Assembly: GCA_937959275.1 (NCBI GenBank)
Contig: CALGLU010000030.1
Span: 1 to 64,000 of the forward strand
Direction of reading: 5' to 3'
Source of the DNA: an uncultured Saprospiraceae bacterium
Lineage (GTDB): Bacteria; Bacteroidota; Bacteroidia; Chitinophagales; Saprospiraceae
Length of the DNA stretch: 64,000 bases
The notes under the pieces are model-generated. The model was not told the DNA's origin, searched no databases, and saw only the letters and a program-made list of their open reading frames with translations. This document shows positions 53,806-63,015 of this stretch, one piece after another. The first letter of the stretch is position 1; every line of letters begins with the position of its first letter. Both the position numbers and the translations under genes were made by a program.

Positions 53806-54792
53806 GTGATACTAAAAAATAACTCGACTGTCGGTATCGTCGGCCTTGGACTCATGGGAGCAAGCATAGCTGCAGCTCTGCTATTGAACGGCCAAAAAGT
53901 CGTAGCCGTATCTCCGATAGTCTCTGATGTAGACAGTTCCGCTCCCGATCGTATCAAGCATTCTTTAGAGGTATGCCTCAAAGAGGGACTGACTACTAAA
54001 ACTCCAGATGAGTTTTTACAAAACATTAGGTATACCTCAGATTACAGCCACCTTAAAAATTGTTGGTTGGTCATGGAGTGCGTTTCTGAAAACCTTGCGA
54101 TAAAACAAGAGGTCTTTAAAAAAATAGAAGCCTGCGTTTCTGACGAAGTCATTATGACTTCGAATACGTCGGCAATGCCCATAAGCCTGTTACAGAACCA
54201 CTGCAAAGTACCTGAACGGTTTTTTGGAATGCACTGGGACGAACCAGCCTACACCTCCCCATTTTTGGAAATCGTATGTGGCGAAAAAAGTCCGATCAAA
54301 ATCGGGGAACAGTTACATGCCATAGCCACGACATGGGGCAAAGAACCAACATTGGTACGTAAAGATATCAGAGGTTTTATCACCAATCGAATCATGTATG
54401 CCATGTATCGAGAAGCCTTTAATCTTGTGGAAGGTGGTTACGCTACAGTTGCCGATGTCGACCGAGCCTGCAAAAATGATGGCGGTCGATGGATGGCATT
54501 CTGCGGTCTTTTTCGCTATATGGATTTAACAGGGCTTCAGGCATACCATGCCGTGATGAAAGACTTATTCCCTGAGTTGAGTACTCAGAAAACGGTACCA
54601 AAACTTATCGATGACATTGCAAAGGCAGGCGGTAACGGAGTGACTAATGGACATGGGTTTTATAAGTACACTCCCGAGGAGGCAAAAAAATGGAAAGAAA
54701 ATTTTGAACATTTCGCTTTTGATTTGAATCGCTTATCTACTGATTATGCTAAGAAAATGTCTGACATAACTTCCAAAAACAATCCAGGATGA
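53806..54792 (+). CDS. 3-hydroxyacyl-CoA dehydrogenase-family oxidoreductase
   Basis: A 328-residue NAD-dependent enzyme starting at GTG. N-terminal Rossmann motif GIVGLGLMGASIA (about 8-20), MECVSENLAIKQEVFKKIE and TSNTSAMPIS (about 122-130) as in 3HCDH proteins. The usual catalytic GxHFFNPxxxMxLVEI block is altered to GMHWDEPAYTSPFLEIV (about 144-160). The C-terminal helical domain begins at RGFITNRIMYAMYREAFNLV. The altered block suggests a non-CoA 3-hydroxy acid substrate; L-carnitine dehydrogenase is a known relative of this size. It overlaps the next gene by 4 bp. Confidence 0.85.
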   Translation: MILKNNSTVGIVGLGLMGASIAAALLLNGQKVVAVSPIVSDVDSSAPDRIKHSLEVCLKEGLTTKTPDEFLQNIRYTSDYSHLKNCWLVMECVSENLAIKQEVFKKIEACVSDEVIMTSNTSAMPISLLQNHCKVPERFFGMHWDEPAYTSPFLEIVCGEKSPIKIGEQLHAIATTWGKEPTLVRKDIRGFITNRIMYAMYREAFNLVEGGYATVADVDRACKNDGGRWMAFCGLFRYMDLTGLQAYHAVMKDLFPELSTQKTVPKLIDDIAKAGGNGVTNGHGFYKYTPEEAKKWKENFEHFAFDLNRLSTDYAKKMSDITSKNNPG

Positions 54793-55907
54793 GCAGCGCC
54801 TCCACCATCCCATTTATAGTGGACGGCCATTTAGATTTGGCGACTAATGCCATGACGCTCAACCGGGACTTAACGAAAACCGTAGAAGAGATTAGAGAAA
54901 AAGAGCGACGGTTAGGATTAACAGATTACCAAGACCGTGGCAAAGGCACGGTGGCATTACCCCAACTACGAGAAGGAAATATTGGCCTTGTCATAACGAC
55001 CATGATTTCACGCTACTCTAAAGAAGGCAAGCCAATACCTTCTATGGCACTGCCAGGGTGGCATTCACCACAACAAGCTTACGCTCATGCTCAATGTCAA
55101 TTAGCATGGTACCGCGAAATGGAAACGATGGGGGAAATGACTCAGATCAGCACACAAGTTGGACTATCTACACATATAAACCTTTGGGTAGAAAATACCG
55201 TAAAATCTGAAAAGAAACCTATTGGCTATATCCTTGCCCTTGAAGGCGCAGACTCAATTGTCAATTTAGATTACTTACACCACTACCATGACATGGGATT
55301 ACGTTCCATAGGAATTTCGCATTTTGGGCCTGGCAGATATGCAGCAGGTACACATTCCGACGGAAGTGGATTAACAGCTCTTGGGAAAGAACTTTTAAGT
55401 GAGATGAATCAATTAGACATTCAATTGGATTTAACGCATCTCACTGATAAAGGCTTTTTCGAGGCACTTGATATTTTCCAAGGCCCAGTCATCGCCAGCC
55501 ACCAAAATTGTAGAAGTATCGTACCTGGTGAACGCCAGTTTTCTGATGAACAGATTCGATGTATTATAGATCGGAACGGGATGATCGGAGGTGCTCTAGA
55601 TACTTGGATGATGTATCCTAATTTTCAACTTGGAATAGATGATCCAAAAGAACTTGACATCCGTCTGGAACATTTGGTAGACCATTTCGACTATATCTGT
55701 CAAATAGCTGGCAACAGTGAGCACATCGGATTTGGAAGTGATCTTGATGGCCTATTTGGATTAGAACAAACACCTCACGATATGGATACCATCGCCGATC
55801 TTCAGAAATTCGGTGCCATACTTATCGATAGAGGCTACACACAAAAAGACAGAGACAATATATTTTCAGCTAATTGGATACGAACATTAAACCGCGTTTT
55901 AACATAA
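54789..55907 (+). CDS. Renal-dipeptidase-like (M19) peptidase
   Basis: A 372-residue amidohydrolase-fold enzyme with M19 features: DGHLDLATNAM (first metal His-x-Asp), ILALEGADS (bridging Glu), SHFGPGRYAAG, DLTHLTDKGFF and ASHQNCRSI (further His ligands), and GFGSDLDG near the C-terminus. No signal peptide, so cytoplasmic. M19 enzymes cleave dipeptides including those with D-residues, and some act as D-aminoacylases. The ATGA overlap with the dehydrogenase gene implies coupled translation in a dedicated pathway. Confidence 0.9.
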   Translation: MSSASTIPFIVDGHLDLATNAMTLNRDLTKTVEEIREKERRLGLTDYQDRGKGTVALPQLREGNIGLVITTMISRYSKEGKPIPSMALPGWHSPQQAYAHAQCQLAWYREMETMGEMTQISTQVGLSTHINLWVENTVKSEKKPIGYILALEGADSIVNLDYLHHYHDMGLRSIGISHFGPGRYAAGTHSDGSGLTALGKELLSEMNQLDIQLDLTHLTDKGFFEALDIFQGPVIASHQNCRSIVPGERQFSDEQIRCIIDRNGMIGGALDTWMMYPNFQLGIDDPKELDIRLEHLVDHFDYICQIAGNSEHIGFGSDLDGLFGLEQTPHDMDTIADLQKFGAILIDRGYTQKDRDNIFSANWIRTLNRVLT

Positions 55908-55917
55908 AATATCACCT

Positions 55918-57414
55918 ATGAAAAGGCCAATAAAATTTCGCAAAGCATTACTGCTGGTTATACTAGTTGTAAGCATAAATCAGTCCTGCCAACGAGCTAC
56001 TTTACATGCGGATAGCCTCAGTTCTGATCATGCGACTAGTCAAAATCCAAGTCTTAAAACTAGTCCAAACTCTGGCCTTAAGATTGGATATGGCGAAGTA
56101 GATTACACCCCTCCAGTAGGTCTCGATTTGGTAGGCAACTATCGAGGTGATGATTATGCTTCCCGTGGTGTTCACGATGCCTTGTTTGGTAAAGCAATAG
56201 TGGCCGAAGACAGTCATGGAGAAAAAACAGCCATTCTATCCGTAGACATTTGTCTTATAACTGTAGATGCTATAGATATGATGCGCGATTATGTGGCATC
56301 CAATTCAGACATCAAAGCAGAAAATGTTTTTATTCATGCCACACATACACATAGTGGGCCCAAGTCAAACATGGATGCCCCACAAGCTAAAGGGTATCTA
56401 CAAAAAGCAGCAAGTGCTATCCTTGAAGCGAATAAAGATCTGGAATCAGCAGAACTCATGGTTGGTCGTACGACCGAAGATCGAGTTTCGCATAATAGAA
56501 GATTAAAAGCAGTAGACGGCACTACTCACATGGTCTGGGAAAAATTCGAACCCGGTTTTATAGAAAAAGCTTTAGGTGGAAAAGATCCAGAATTGATTAC
56601 TGTCAGTATTGAAAAAGATGGAGAGACGACGGGCACCTTGGTTAATTTCGGATGCCACCCGACGACTCTTACCGGAAATAATTGGCTGTATTCAGCTGAT
56701 TATCCTTCCTATTTATCTGAGTCTGTTCAAAAAGTAAGAGGAGAAGATTTTGGCGTACTTTTTCTAAATGCACCATCAGGTAATATTACACAGGTCGATC
56801 ACAAAGTCGGATTTTTAGACACCTATCAAGAATGTCAACGAGTCGGCTATCTATTAGGCGTGGCTGCCTTAGAGGCAATGAATAAAAGTGCCCCAGCGAC
56901 TGGCAATGGACAAATTCAAATTTCTAGGGAAGAGGTGAAACTTAAAAAAATGACGATCACGGATGAGCAATATGAATGGGCAAAAAAAGTAATGAATAGA
57001 GTAGAAATAGAAGGGATGCCCGAATTGCAACCCGACGGTATACCAGAAGAATTATATGCGCAATGGTGGGTAGAGATGTACGATGTGCAACATGAAATCG
57101 ATGACCTCGAAGTGATGGTTATTCAAATTGGCGACGTGGCTATTGTTGGTATGCCTGGAGAAATATTCTACGAGTTTGGTGTCTATATCAAAGAAAATTC
57201 TCCGTACAAAAATACCTTAGTAGTCGGATTAGCCAATGGCCATTTTAAATATTTTCCAACTGAAATTTCATTTAGTCAAGGGCCTGAAGGTTTTAAGCCT
57301 ATGATCAAAGGATATGAGACGACACCTGGAACGACAATCTATGATAAAGGCTCTGGGGAGAAATTAGCTGAATCAGCTGTCGCACAATTGAAAGCCTTGT
57401 ATTCTAAAAAATAG
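55918..57414 (+). CDS. Neutral ceramidase-like metal-dependent hydrolase, lipoprotein
   Basis: A 498-residue exported protein (lipobox-like INQSC near residue 23). It matches the N-terminal catalytic region of neutral/alkaline ceramidases: GYGEVDYTPPVGLDLVGNYR, SVDICLITVDAIDM, zinc-site HATHTHSGPKSN, FGCHPTTLTGNNWLYSADYP and NAPSGNITQV. The immunoglobulin-like C-terminal domain of true neutral ceramidases seems absent, the size being shorter. Amide hydrolysis is likely but sphingolipids are not assured. Last gene of the five-gene operon, 10 bp after the dipeptidase. Confidence 0.82.
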   Translation: MKRPIKFRKALLLVILVVSINQSCQRATLHADSLSSDHATSQNPSLKTSPNSGLKIGYGEVDYTPPVGLDLVGNYRGDDYASRGVHDALFGKAIVAEDSHGEKTAILSVDICLITVDAIDMMRDYVASNSDIKAENVFIHATHTHSGPKSNMDAPQAKGYLQKAASAILEANKDLESAELMVGRTTEDRVSHNRRLKAVDGTTHMVWEKFEPGFIEKALGGKDPELITVSIEKDGETTGTLVNFGCHPTTLTGNNWLYSADYPSYLSESVQKVRGEDFGVLFLNAPSGNITQVDHKVGFLDTYQECQRVGYLLGVAALEAMNKSAPATGNGQIQISREEVKLKKMTITDEQYEWAKKVMNRVEIEGMPELQPDGIPEELYAQWWVEMYDVQHEIDDLEVMVIQIGDVAIVGMPGEIFYEFGVYIKENSPYKNTLVVGLANGHFKYFPTEISFSQGPEGFKPMIKGYETTPGTTIYDKGSGEKLAESAVAQLKALYSKK

Positions 57415-57639
57415 ATTGTGTTGCAGAATACTACTTCAATAGAATTTGTATTTATTGGAAATTATTACTTGTCTAAGAATCAATGGTTCGGTATAAAAAT
57501 GATCAACATATTTGATAAAAAGACCTGTTAATGTACTTACAAGCTAAAAAAGCAAACATCTATAGCAAATTTCGCATCTTTAGTTCTAACAGTTTTAAGG
57601 TGTATAGATTAAGACTGTATTAACTAACAAACATCTACT

Positions 57640-59787
57640 ATGAAAACGATAAAAACAAATACAATTACTTCCGTTAAGGACTTCTGTAAAACAACAACAT
57701 TGCTTCTGCTTTTTTCACTGTTCACTTTTTGCGGCAGCAGCTTGTCTGCTCAAAGCATAGTCCAAACTCATGGTAGATTACAAGTCGTTGGCAACAAAGT
57801 GATGAACCAGTTTAGTCAGCCGATTAGCCTCGCAGGGAATAGCCTTTTCTGGGATAATTTTGGAGGAAGCATTTATTATAATGCTGCCACTGTTAACCAC
57901 TTAGCCACTGAATGGAATACAGATATTGTCAGACCTGCAATGGGTGTAGAAGAGTTTAATGCCTATACAACGAATTCTGTGGTGAGCACTAATAATGTGA
58001 TTGCTGTCGTAGACGCTGCGATAGCCGCAGGAATTTATGTCATCATTGATTTTCATTCTCACTATGCCAATGATTACGAACAAGATGCGATTACCTTCTT
58101 CACAACCATGGCCAGTACCTACGGGAGTTTTGACAATGTAATCTATGAAGTATTCAACGAACCGATAGATCAATCTTGGCCTGTCATAAAAGCATATTCA
58201 GAAGCTGTGATTAGTGCTATACGAGCACAAGATCCTGACAACCTGATCATCGTTGGCAGTCGACAATACAGCCAGGACGTAGACGAAGCTTCTCTTAATC
58301 CTATTAATGATCCTAATGTTGCCTATGCCTTACATTTTTACTCAGGCACTCACACACAGTATCTCAGGGACAAGGCGACTGTTGCAATGAATAACGGCAT
58401 TGCCTTATTTGCAACTGAATGGGGAGCGGTCAATGCAGATGGTGATGGCCCTATTGCTGCAGCAGAGACAGAGATATGGATGGACTACTTAAGAGATAAT
58501 GACATCAGCCATGCTAATTGGTCAGTCTTTGATAAGGACGAAGGTGCATCATCTGTCGCTCCTAATGCTGGTCTTGCTGGACTCTTAAATAATAACTTAA
58601 CGAACACAGGTTTTTATGTTAGAGATATCATTGAGAATTGGAATGCTGGAGGTGGTGGTGGATCGACAACTCAAAGTCCTTATGTCAGTCAATCGATCCC
58701 AGGTAGAATACAACTAGAAGATTATGATATAGGAGGACAAGGCGTCGCTTATAATGATTTTGATGCAGTGAATAATGGAGATAATTATCGAACAGATGGC
58801 GTCGATATTGGTGGCACGTCTGATATAGGAGGTGGTTTTACGGTTGGCTGGACAGAGGATGGAGAATGGCTTGAGTATACGATTGCAAACGTTTCTCCTG
58901 GTGATTACGACATACTGTTTAGAGTGGCCAGTATAACTGATGACTTGAATAGAATTAATATTTCATTAAACGGGACATCTTTAGGAACCGTGACTGTCCC
59001 CAATACGGGTGGATACGAATCTTGGACTACAGTGACATTAGAAGATATAGCTCTTACTGCAGGAACAGATGACATTGTAAGAGTAACAATAGAAGGAGGT
59101 GGATTTAATTTGAATTGGGTAGAATTTGAAAATACGAATCCACAAAGTCCATTTAGTACGCAAACAATACCTGGAAGATTACAAGTTGAAGATTACGATA
59201 ATGGTGGACAAGGTATCGCCTATAATGATACTGATCCTATAAATAATGGAGATAGTTATCGAACAGACGGAGTCGATATTGAACTCAATACTGATGTTGG
59301 CGGAGGACATTCTGTTGCCTATACAGAAGACGGAGAGTGGCTCGAATACTCAATGGCTTCTGTTGCGCAGGGTCAATATGATTTATCATTTAGGGTTGCC
59401 ACTATTTCGACTGCTCAAGATCAGATTGATGTATCACTTGATGGTGTTTCCTTAGGTAATATAACAGTTCCCAATACAGGAGGATATGATACCTGGAGTA
59501 CAGTTGTGCTAGAGGATGTTACAATTCCATCTGGCTCTAATCAAATCATCAGGATGACAATCAGCGGTGGTGGATATAATATCAATTGGATTGATTTTAC
59601 GCCGGTGCAAACAAATCCTGGAGAGTGTACTGATGCTGATAATATGCCTATTGAAATAACAGAAGGAGATGTGTATCTGACAAATGCTTGTTATGGCGTG
59701 ATCTTAACTTCTCCTTCAGGACAATGCTTTCGAGTGACGATTGCAGATGATGGTCAGTTGGTTTCTACGGCCATAGAGTGTCCGTAA
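57640..59787 (+). CDS. GH5 endo-glucanase-like enzyme with two CBM6 modules
   Basis: Secreted 715-residue glycoside hydrolase. Signal peptide to about 37; GH5 domain about 45-335 with acid/base Glu174 (VFNEP) and nucleophile Glu260 (FATEWG), close to GH5_2 cellulases. A Gly/Ser linker at 337-345 is followed by two CBM6 modules (about 348-497 and 504-653), each with GQG(V/I)AYND, NYRTDGVDI/SYRTDGVDI and W(T/A)EDGEWLEY blocks and clearly duplicated from one another. A small cysteine-containing tail (about 660-715) has no sorting motif I recognise. Acts on beta-1,4-glucan or related chains. It has its own 225-bp upstream region and is separate from the galactan operon. Confidence 0.92.
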   Translation: MKTIKTNTITSVKDFCKTTTLLLLFSLFTFCGSSLSAQSIVQTHGRLQVVGNKVMNQFSQPISLAGNSLFWDNFGGSIYYNAATVNHLATEWNTDIVRPAMGVEEFNAYTTNSVVSTNNVIAVVDAAIAAGIYVIIDFHSHYANDYEQDAITFFTTMASTYGSFDNVIYEVFNEPIDQSWPVIKAYSEAVISAIRAQDPDNLIIVGSRQYSQDVDEASLNPINDPNVAYALHFYSGTHTQYLRDKATVAMNNGIALFATEWGAVNADGDGPIAAAETEIWMDYLRDNDISHANWSVFDKDEGASSVAPNAGLAGLLNNNLTNTGFYVRDIIENWNAGGGGGSTTQSPYVSQSIPGRIQLEDYDIGGQGVAYNDFDAVNNGDNYRTDGVDIGGTSDIGGGFTVGWTEDGEWLEYTIANVSPGDYDILFRVASITDDLNRINISLNGTSLGTVTVPNTGGYESWTTVTLEDIALTAGTDDIVRVTIEGGGFNLNWVEFENTNPQSPFSTQTIPGRLQVEDYDNGGQGIAYNDTDPINNGDSYRTDGVDIELNTDVGGGHSVAYTEDGEWLEYSMASVAQGQYDLSFRVATISTAQDQIDVSLDGVSLGNITVPNTGGYDTWSTVVLEDVTIPSGSNQIIRMTISGGGYNINWIDFTPVQTNPGECTDADNMPIEITEGDVYLTNACYGVILTSPSGQCFRVTIADDGQLVSTAIECP

Positions 59788-60090
59788 TCAACCAGGGACT
59801 ATTTCTTTTGATCAAAGACCACGAGTGTCAGTTGTTTTGGAATGGTAATCTTTAAGTCAACCAACAAAACTTAAGAATTCGTTTCTAGGCCAATAAATTT
59901 TCTTGTTGGACTACAGGCGGATTCTATTGCTTAAAAACACTTGATGTTCAACTTCGATCTTGAATGTTTAATAAGGAATAGCTAAATTTCTATATCCAAT
60001 TGCTAGATGAACTTAACATGACCTTCTATTCTCATTAACAATTTATACACAACTCCTGACTTAAGTTTGTAGCAAAATAAATACACACTT
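59788..60090. other. 303-bp intergenic region
   Basis: I see no gene, strong hairpin or repeat here. Confidence 0.5.
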
Positions 60091-60996
60091 ATGAAACTCT
60101 ATTTTAGTTTACTTTTTTTATTTTCCTCAATTTTAGGTATAGCTCAGGAATTTAAAAATGCTGATGGAGACACTCACTTATGGGGTACTATCCAAGTTGA
60201 CCAATTTAAAAAAGCACCTTATGCCGATTGGTATTTTAAACACTACGACGATCATCAATCTTCACTCACTGTTGAAGACGGCACTGCCTTTAAAGACGTG
60301 ACTGTTAAAGTATTTTTAGGAACATGGTGTGGAGACACAAAATATTTACTCCCCCGATTTATTAAAAACTGGGAACACTTAGGTTTATCTATGGATCAAG
60401 TCGAATTTATAGGCTTACACAACGATGGAGACCTCTATAAGCAAGGACCAAATCAAGAAACGAATGACTATAACATACATCGTGTCCCTACATTCATATT
60501 TGAAAAAGAAGGTCAGGAAATTAATCGAATTGTGGAGAGAGCGGTCTTTGATCTAGATACGGATATGAAAAAAATTGCTGCCAACCAGGCCTATCATCCT
60601 CGCTACAGAGCAGTCAGTATTGTGAATGACATCATCAACCAACAACCAGTAGATTCATTATTTACAAAAGACGTATTGAATACAACGTTTGCAAAAATTA
60701 GAAGAGAAGTATCAACAAGCTCAGAATTAAATACTTATGGTTATGTGCTAAGTGCCCAGGACAAATCAATAGAAGCCGAATTTGCTTTTAAATTAAATAG
60801 GCATTTATTTCCATACAACCCAAATGTCAGGGATAGCTACGGCGAGATTCTTTTAGCGAATGAAAAATTAGAAATGGCTCAAGCAGAATATTATGAAGCC
60901 TTACGATTAAAGCAAGAGGATTCTCATATTATTAAACAGCTTGTGGAGATTGATAAATTACTTGCAGAAGAGGCATCTGAGGAAGAGCAAGAATAA
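60091..60996 (+). CDS. Exported thioredoxin-fold protein with C-terminal TPR
   Basis: A 301-residue exported protein with signal peptide (to about 19). A thioredoxin-like domain spans about 60-165 and has FLGTWCGDTK (Trp79, Cys80) where a CxxC would be, so only one active-site cysteine remains, plus the cis-proline block HRVPTFIFEKEG. The C-terminal part (about 215-290) is TPR-like (AEFAFKLNRHLFPYNPNVRD; AEYYEALRLKQEDSHIIKQL). Without a second cysteine it cannot act as a classic dithiol reductant; binding or single-Cys chemistry is possible. Confidence 0.8.
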   Translation: MKLYFSLLFLFSSILGIAQEFKNADGDTHLWGTIQVDQFKKAPYADWYFKHYDDHQSSLTVEDGTAFKDVTVKVFLGTWCGDTKYLLPRFIKNWEHLGLSMDQVEFIGLHNDGDLYKQGPNQETNDYNIHRVPTFIFEKEGQEINRIVERAVFDLDTDMKKIAANQAYHPRYRAVSIVNDIINQQPVDSLFTKDVLNTTFAKIRREVSTSSELNTYGYVLSAQDKSIEAEFAFKLNRHLFPYNPNVRDSYGEILLANEKLEMAQAEYYEALRLKQEDSHIIKQLVEIDKLLAEEASEEEQE

Positions 60997-61027
60997 GACT
61001 ATAGGTTCTAGGTTTGAGTATAAAGTG

Positions 61028-61268
61028 ATTGAACCACATAGGCTCATTGATCACATAGAGCTTGTCCATATAGGGAATTGAACCACATAGACACATAGAT
61101 CACATAGAGCTTGTGCATATAGGGATTGAACCACATAGGCACATAGAGCATATAGAGGTGGGGCACATGGGGATTGAACCACATAGGTATATAGAGCACA
61201 GAGAGTTTGTGCACATAGGGGTTGAACCATATAGGCACATAGAATACTTAGAGGTGGGGCACATGTAA
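61028..61268. repeat. 48-bp tandem repeat, about five units
   Basis: Units start at 61028, 61077, 61125, 61173 and 61221 with ATTGAACCACATAGG (last unit GTTGAACCATATAGG) and continue CACATAGA-like; spacing is 49, 48, 48, 48 bp. Unit ends alternate between a CTTGTGCATATAGGG form and a GGTGGGGCACATGGG form, suggesting a higher-order dimer. A minus-strand ORF through it has a 16-residue period but is not convincing as a protein. Confidence 0.92.
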
Positions 61269-61300
61269 GAAGAGGTATAGAATATTTAGGCCAACATAAA

Positions 61301-61341
61301 GAAGTGTTTTATTAGCTATTCAGTAGCTAATAAAACACTTC
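61301..61341. terminator. Perfect 18-bp AT-rich inverted repeat, possible bidirectional terminator
   Basis: GAAGTGTTTTATTAGCTA (61301-61318) pairs exactly with TAGCTAATAAAACACTTC (61324-61341) around a 5-nt loop TTCAG. It lies 12 nt after the stop of the small minus-strand frame at 61354 and about 300 nt after the thioredoxin-fold gene. No flanking U tract of the classical type; could also be a protein-binding site or a small mobile palindrome. Confidence 0.7.
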
Positions 61342-61353
61342 AATTATTAGTTT

Positions 61354-61485
61354 TTAGCTTACATAAGGAAGATCTCCAAACTGTTTTACTAAATAGTAAT
61401 AACTAAACACTCCAGCAAAATAAGCTAGAGCCGTTATTGGATTTTTTACAATTTGAATACTTGTGCTTGATCCGTTACTGATCAA
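61354..61485 (-). CDS. Possible small membrane protein or gene remnant
   Basis: A frame open from 61524 to its TAA at 61356-61354. The first usable start is TTG at 61485, giving 43 residues with one hydrophobic stretch (ITALAYFAGVFSYYYLVKQF). The composition looks coding and a strong hairpin follows the stop, but there is no ATG and the upstream sequence has a stop in frame. Could be a real small protein or the 3' end of a decayed gene. Confidence 0.3.
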   Translation of the reverse strand: MISNGSSTSIQIVKNPITALAYFAGVFSYYYLVKQFGDLPYVS

Positions 61486-61717
61486 ATCTGGTTGGATTAG
61501 AAATTCTATTCTATTGAGTCGTTAAGCCTTTGACAATTTTAATATATTAACTAATTAAAGCTTAACCGAATTTATACAAATTGTCTACATTACCCAATAA
61601 ATTCATGGATTGCTAGTCAAACCTTTTATGTTAGAGGCGATTTTAATTTTAGTTGTCTTACACATTGTAGTGTTCTGATCAAATAAGTAGGAAATAAATT
61701 AACCATAGACAATAAAC

Positions 61718-62959
61718 ATGAGTCGTTTTAAAAAAACATTAGCTCTTTTCCTACCAGGTATCTTTCTTCTTGGTTTTAATATAGGTACAGGTAGCGTTAC
61801 CTCTATGGCAAAAGCTGGTGCGACTTATGGGATGTCTCTTTTATGGACTATTGTAGCTTCCTGTTTGGCCACTTACTTTATGATCAATCTATATAGTCGC
61901 TATACAATGGTCACTGGTGAAACCGCTCTTCAAGCGTTTAGAAAACACATACATCCTGCAGTTGGTATCTTTTTTATTATCGCATTAACTGCTGGCGTGA
62001 TGGGCAGTGTGATGGGTGTGATGGGGATAGTAGCAGATATTTCTCACGTTTGGTCTAAATCATTTATTAGTGATGGTATTCCTGCCACCTATTTTGCAGC
62101 CTTTTACGTGACTCTAGTTTACATTATTTTTTGGAATGGCGAGACAGAATTCTTCGGACGAGCCCTTGCTGTCATTGTAGCTGTGATGTCAGCTTGTTTT
62201 CTTCTCAATTTTTTTATTCTCATGCCACCACCTTCAGACATTTTGAATGGACTCATACCAACTATTCCGAATATTCCTGAAGATCAAGACAAAGGCCCAT
62301 ATCTTGTCATTGCATCACTTGTGGGAACAACTGTGTTTTCTGGTTTATTTATCATTCGTACCACCTTAGTCAAAGAAGCAGGATGGCGTATACAAGATGC
62401 GGGCACCCAACGAAGAGACGCCATCGTATCGGTTGTCCTTATGTTCATCATTAGTATGTCTATCATGGCAGCAGCGGCAGGGACACTTTATCCTGCGAAT
62501 TTGGGCCTTACTAAAGCTTCTCAGATGATTGAATTGCTGGAACCCCTCTCAGGGCAATTGGCAGTCACTATATTTGCTATTGGAATTATTTCTGCGGGTG
62601 TCTCTTCTCAGTTTCCCAATGTACTTATGTTGCCTTGGTTGCTCTGTGATTACAATCAATCTCCTCGAGAAATGAAATTACCAAAATATCGAATTATGGT
62701 TTTGCTTATTTCATTGCTCGGACTTGTAGTCCCTATTTTTGAGGCACGTCCCGTTTTCGTTATGATTATTTCACAAGCCTTCAATGCGGTGATCCTGCCT
62801 GCAACTGTAGCTTGTATTATGTATTTAGGCAATCGAAAAGATCTGATGCAAAACTATCGATTTTCTGTATCCACCAACCTTATCCTACTCTTGATTTTAG
62901 CGTTCTCGATATTCACTTCTGCTATTGGAATAAAAGGTGTCTTACAGTTAGTGATATAA
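61718..62959 (+). CDS. Nramp-fold transporter with non-canonical metal-site motifs
   Basis: An inner membrane protein of 413 residues with about 11 helices and the overall Nramp pattern (PGIFLLGFNIGTGSV at TM1, TGETALQAFRKH after TM2, GTTVFSGLF at TM6). Canonical Nramp proteins coordinate Mn/Fe through DPGN in TM1 and MPH in TM6. Here the corresponding stretches are NIGTGS (21-26) and VFSGL (206-210), so the Asp, Asn, Met and His ligands are missing. The substrate is therefore unlikely to be Mn or Fe; Mg2+ as in NRMT-type relatives, or an organic solute, is possible. Confidence 0.82.
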   Translation: MSRFKKTLALFLPGIFLLGFNIGTGSVTSMAKAGATYGMSLLWTIVASCLATYFMINLYSRYTMVTGETALQAFRKHIHPAVGIFFIIALTAGVMGSVMGVMGIVADISHVWSKSFISDGIPATYFAAFYVTLVYIIFWNGETEFFGRALAVIVAVMSACFLLNFFILMPPPSDILNGLIPTIPNIPEDQDKGPYLVIASLVGTTVFSGLFIIRTTLVKEAGWRIQDAGTQRRDAIVSVVLMFIISMSIMAAAAGTLYPANLGLTKASQMIELLEPLSGQLAVTIFAIGIISAGVSSQFPNVLMLPWLLCDYNQSPREMKLPKYRIMVLLISLLGLVVPIFEARPVFVMIISQAFNAVILPATVACIMYLGNRKDLMQNYRFSVSTNLILLLILAFSIFTSAIGIKGVLQLVI

Positions 62960-63015
62960 AAGGATCTAAGCGAATACTAACACGCGATCATACCCTTTGG
63001 TTCATCAGACATATT

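Noticed and set aside
61044-61238. Repeat protein with a 16-residue period
   Set aside because: The period follows automatically from a 48-bp DNA repeat; residues are unusual (MWFNP-VHKL) and there is no signal or stable neighbour context.
61028-61268. CRISPR array
   Set aside because: Units are contiguous 48-bp tandem copies with no unique spacers of regular length and no cas genes nearby.
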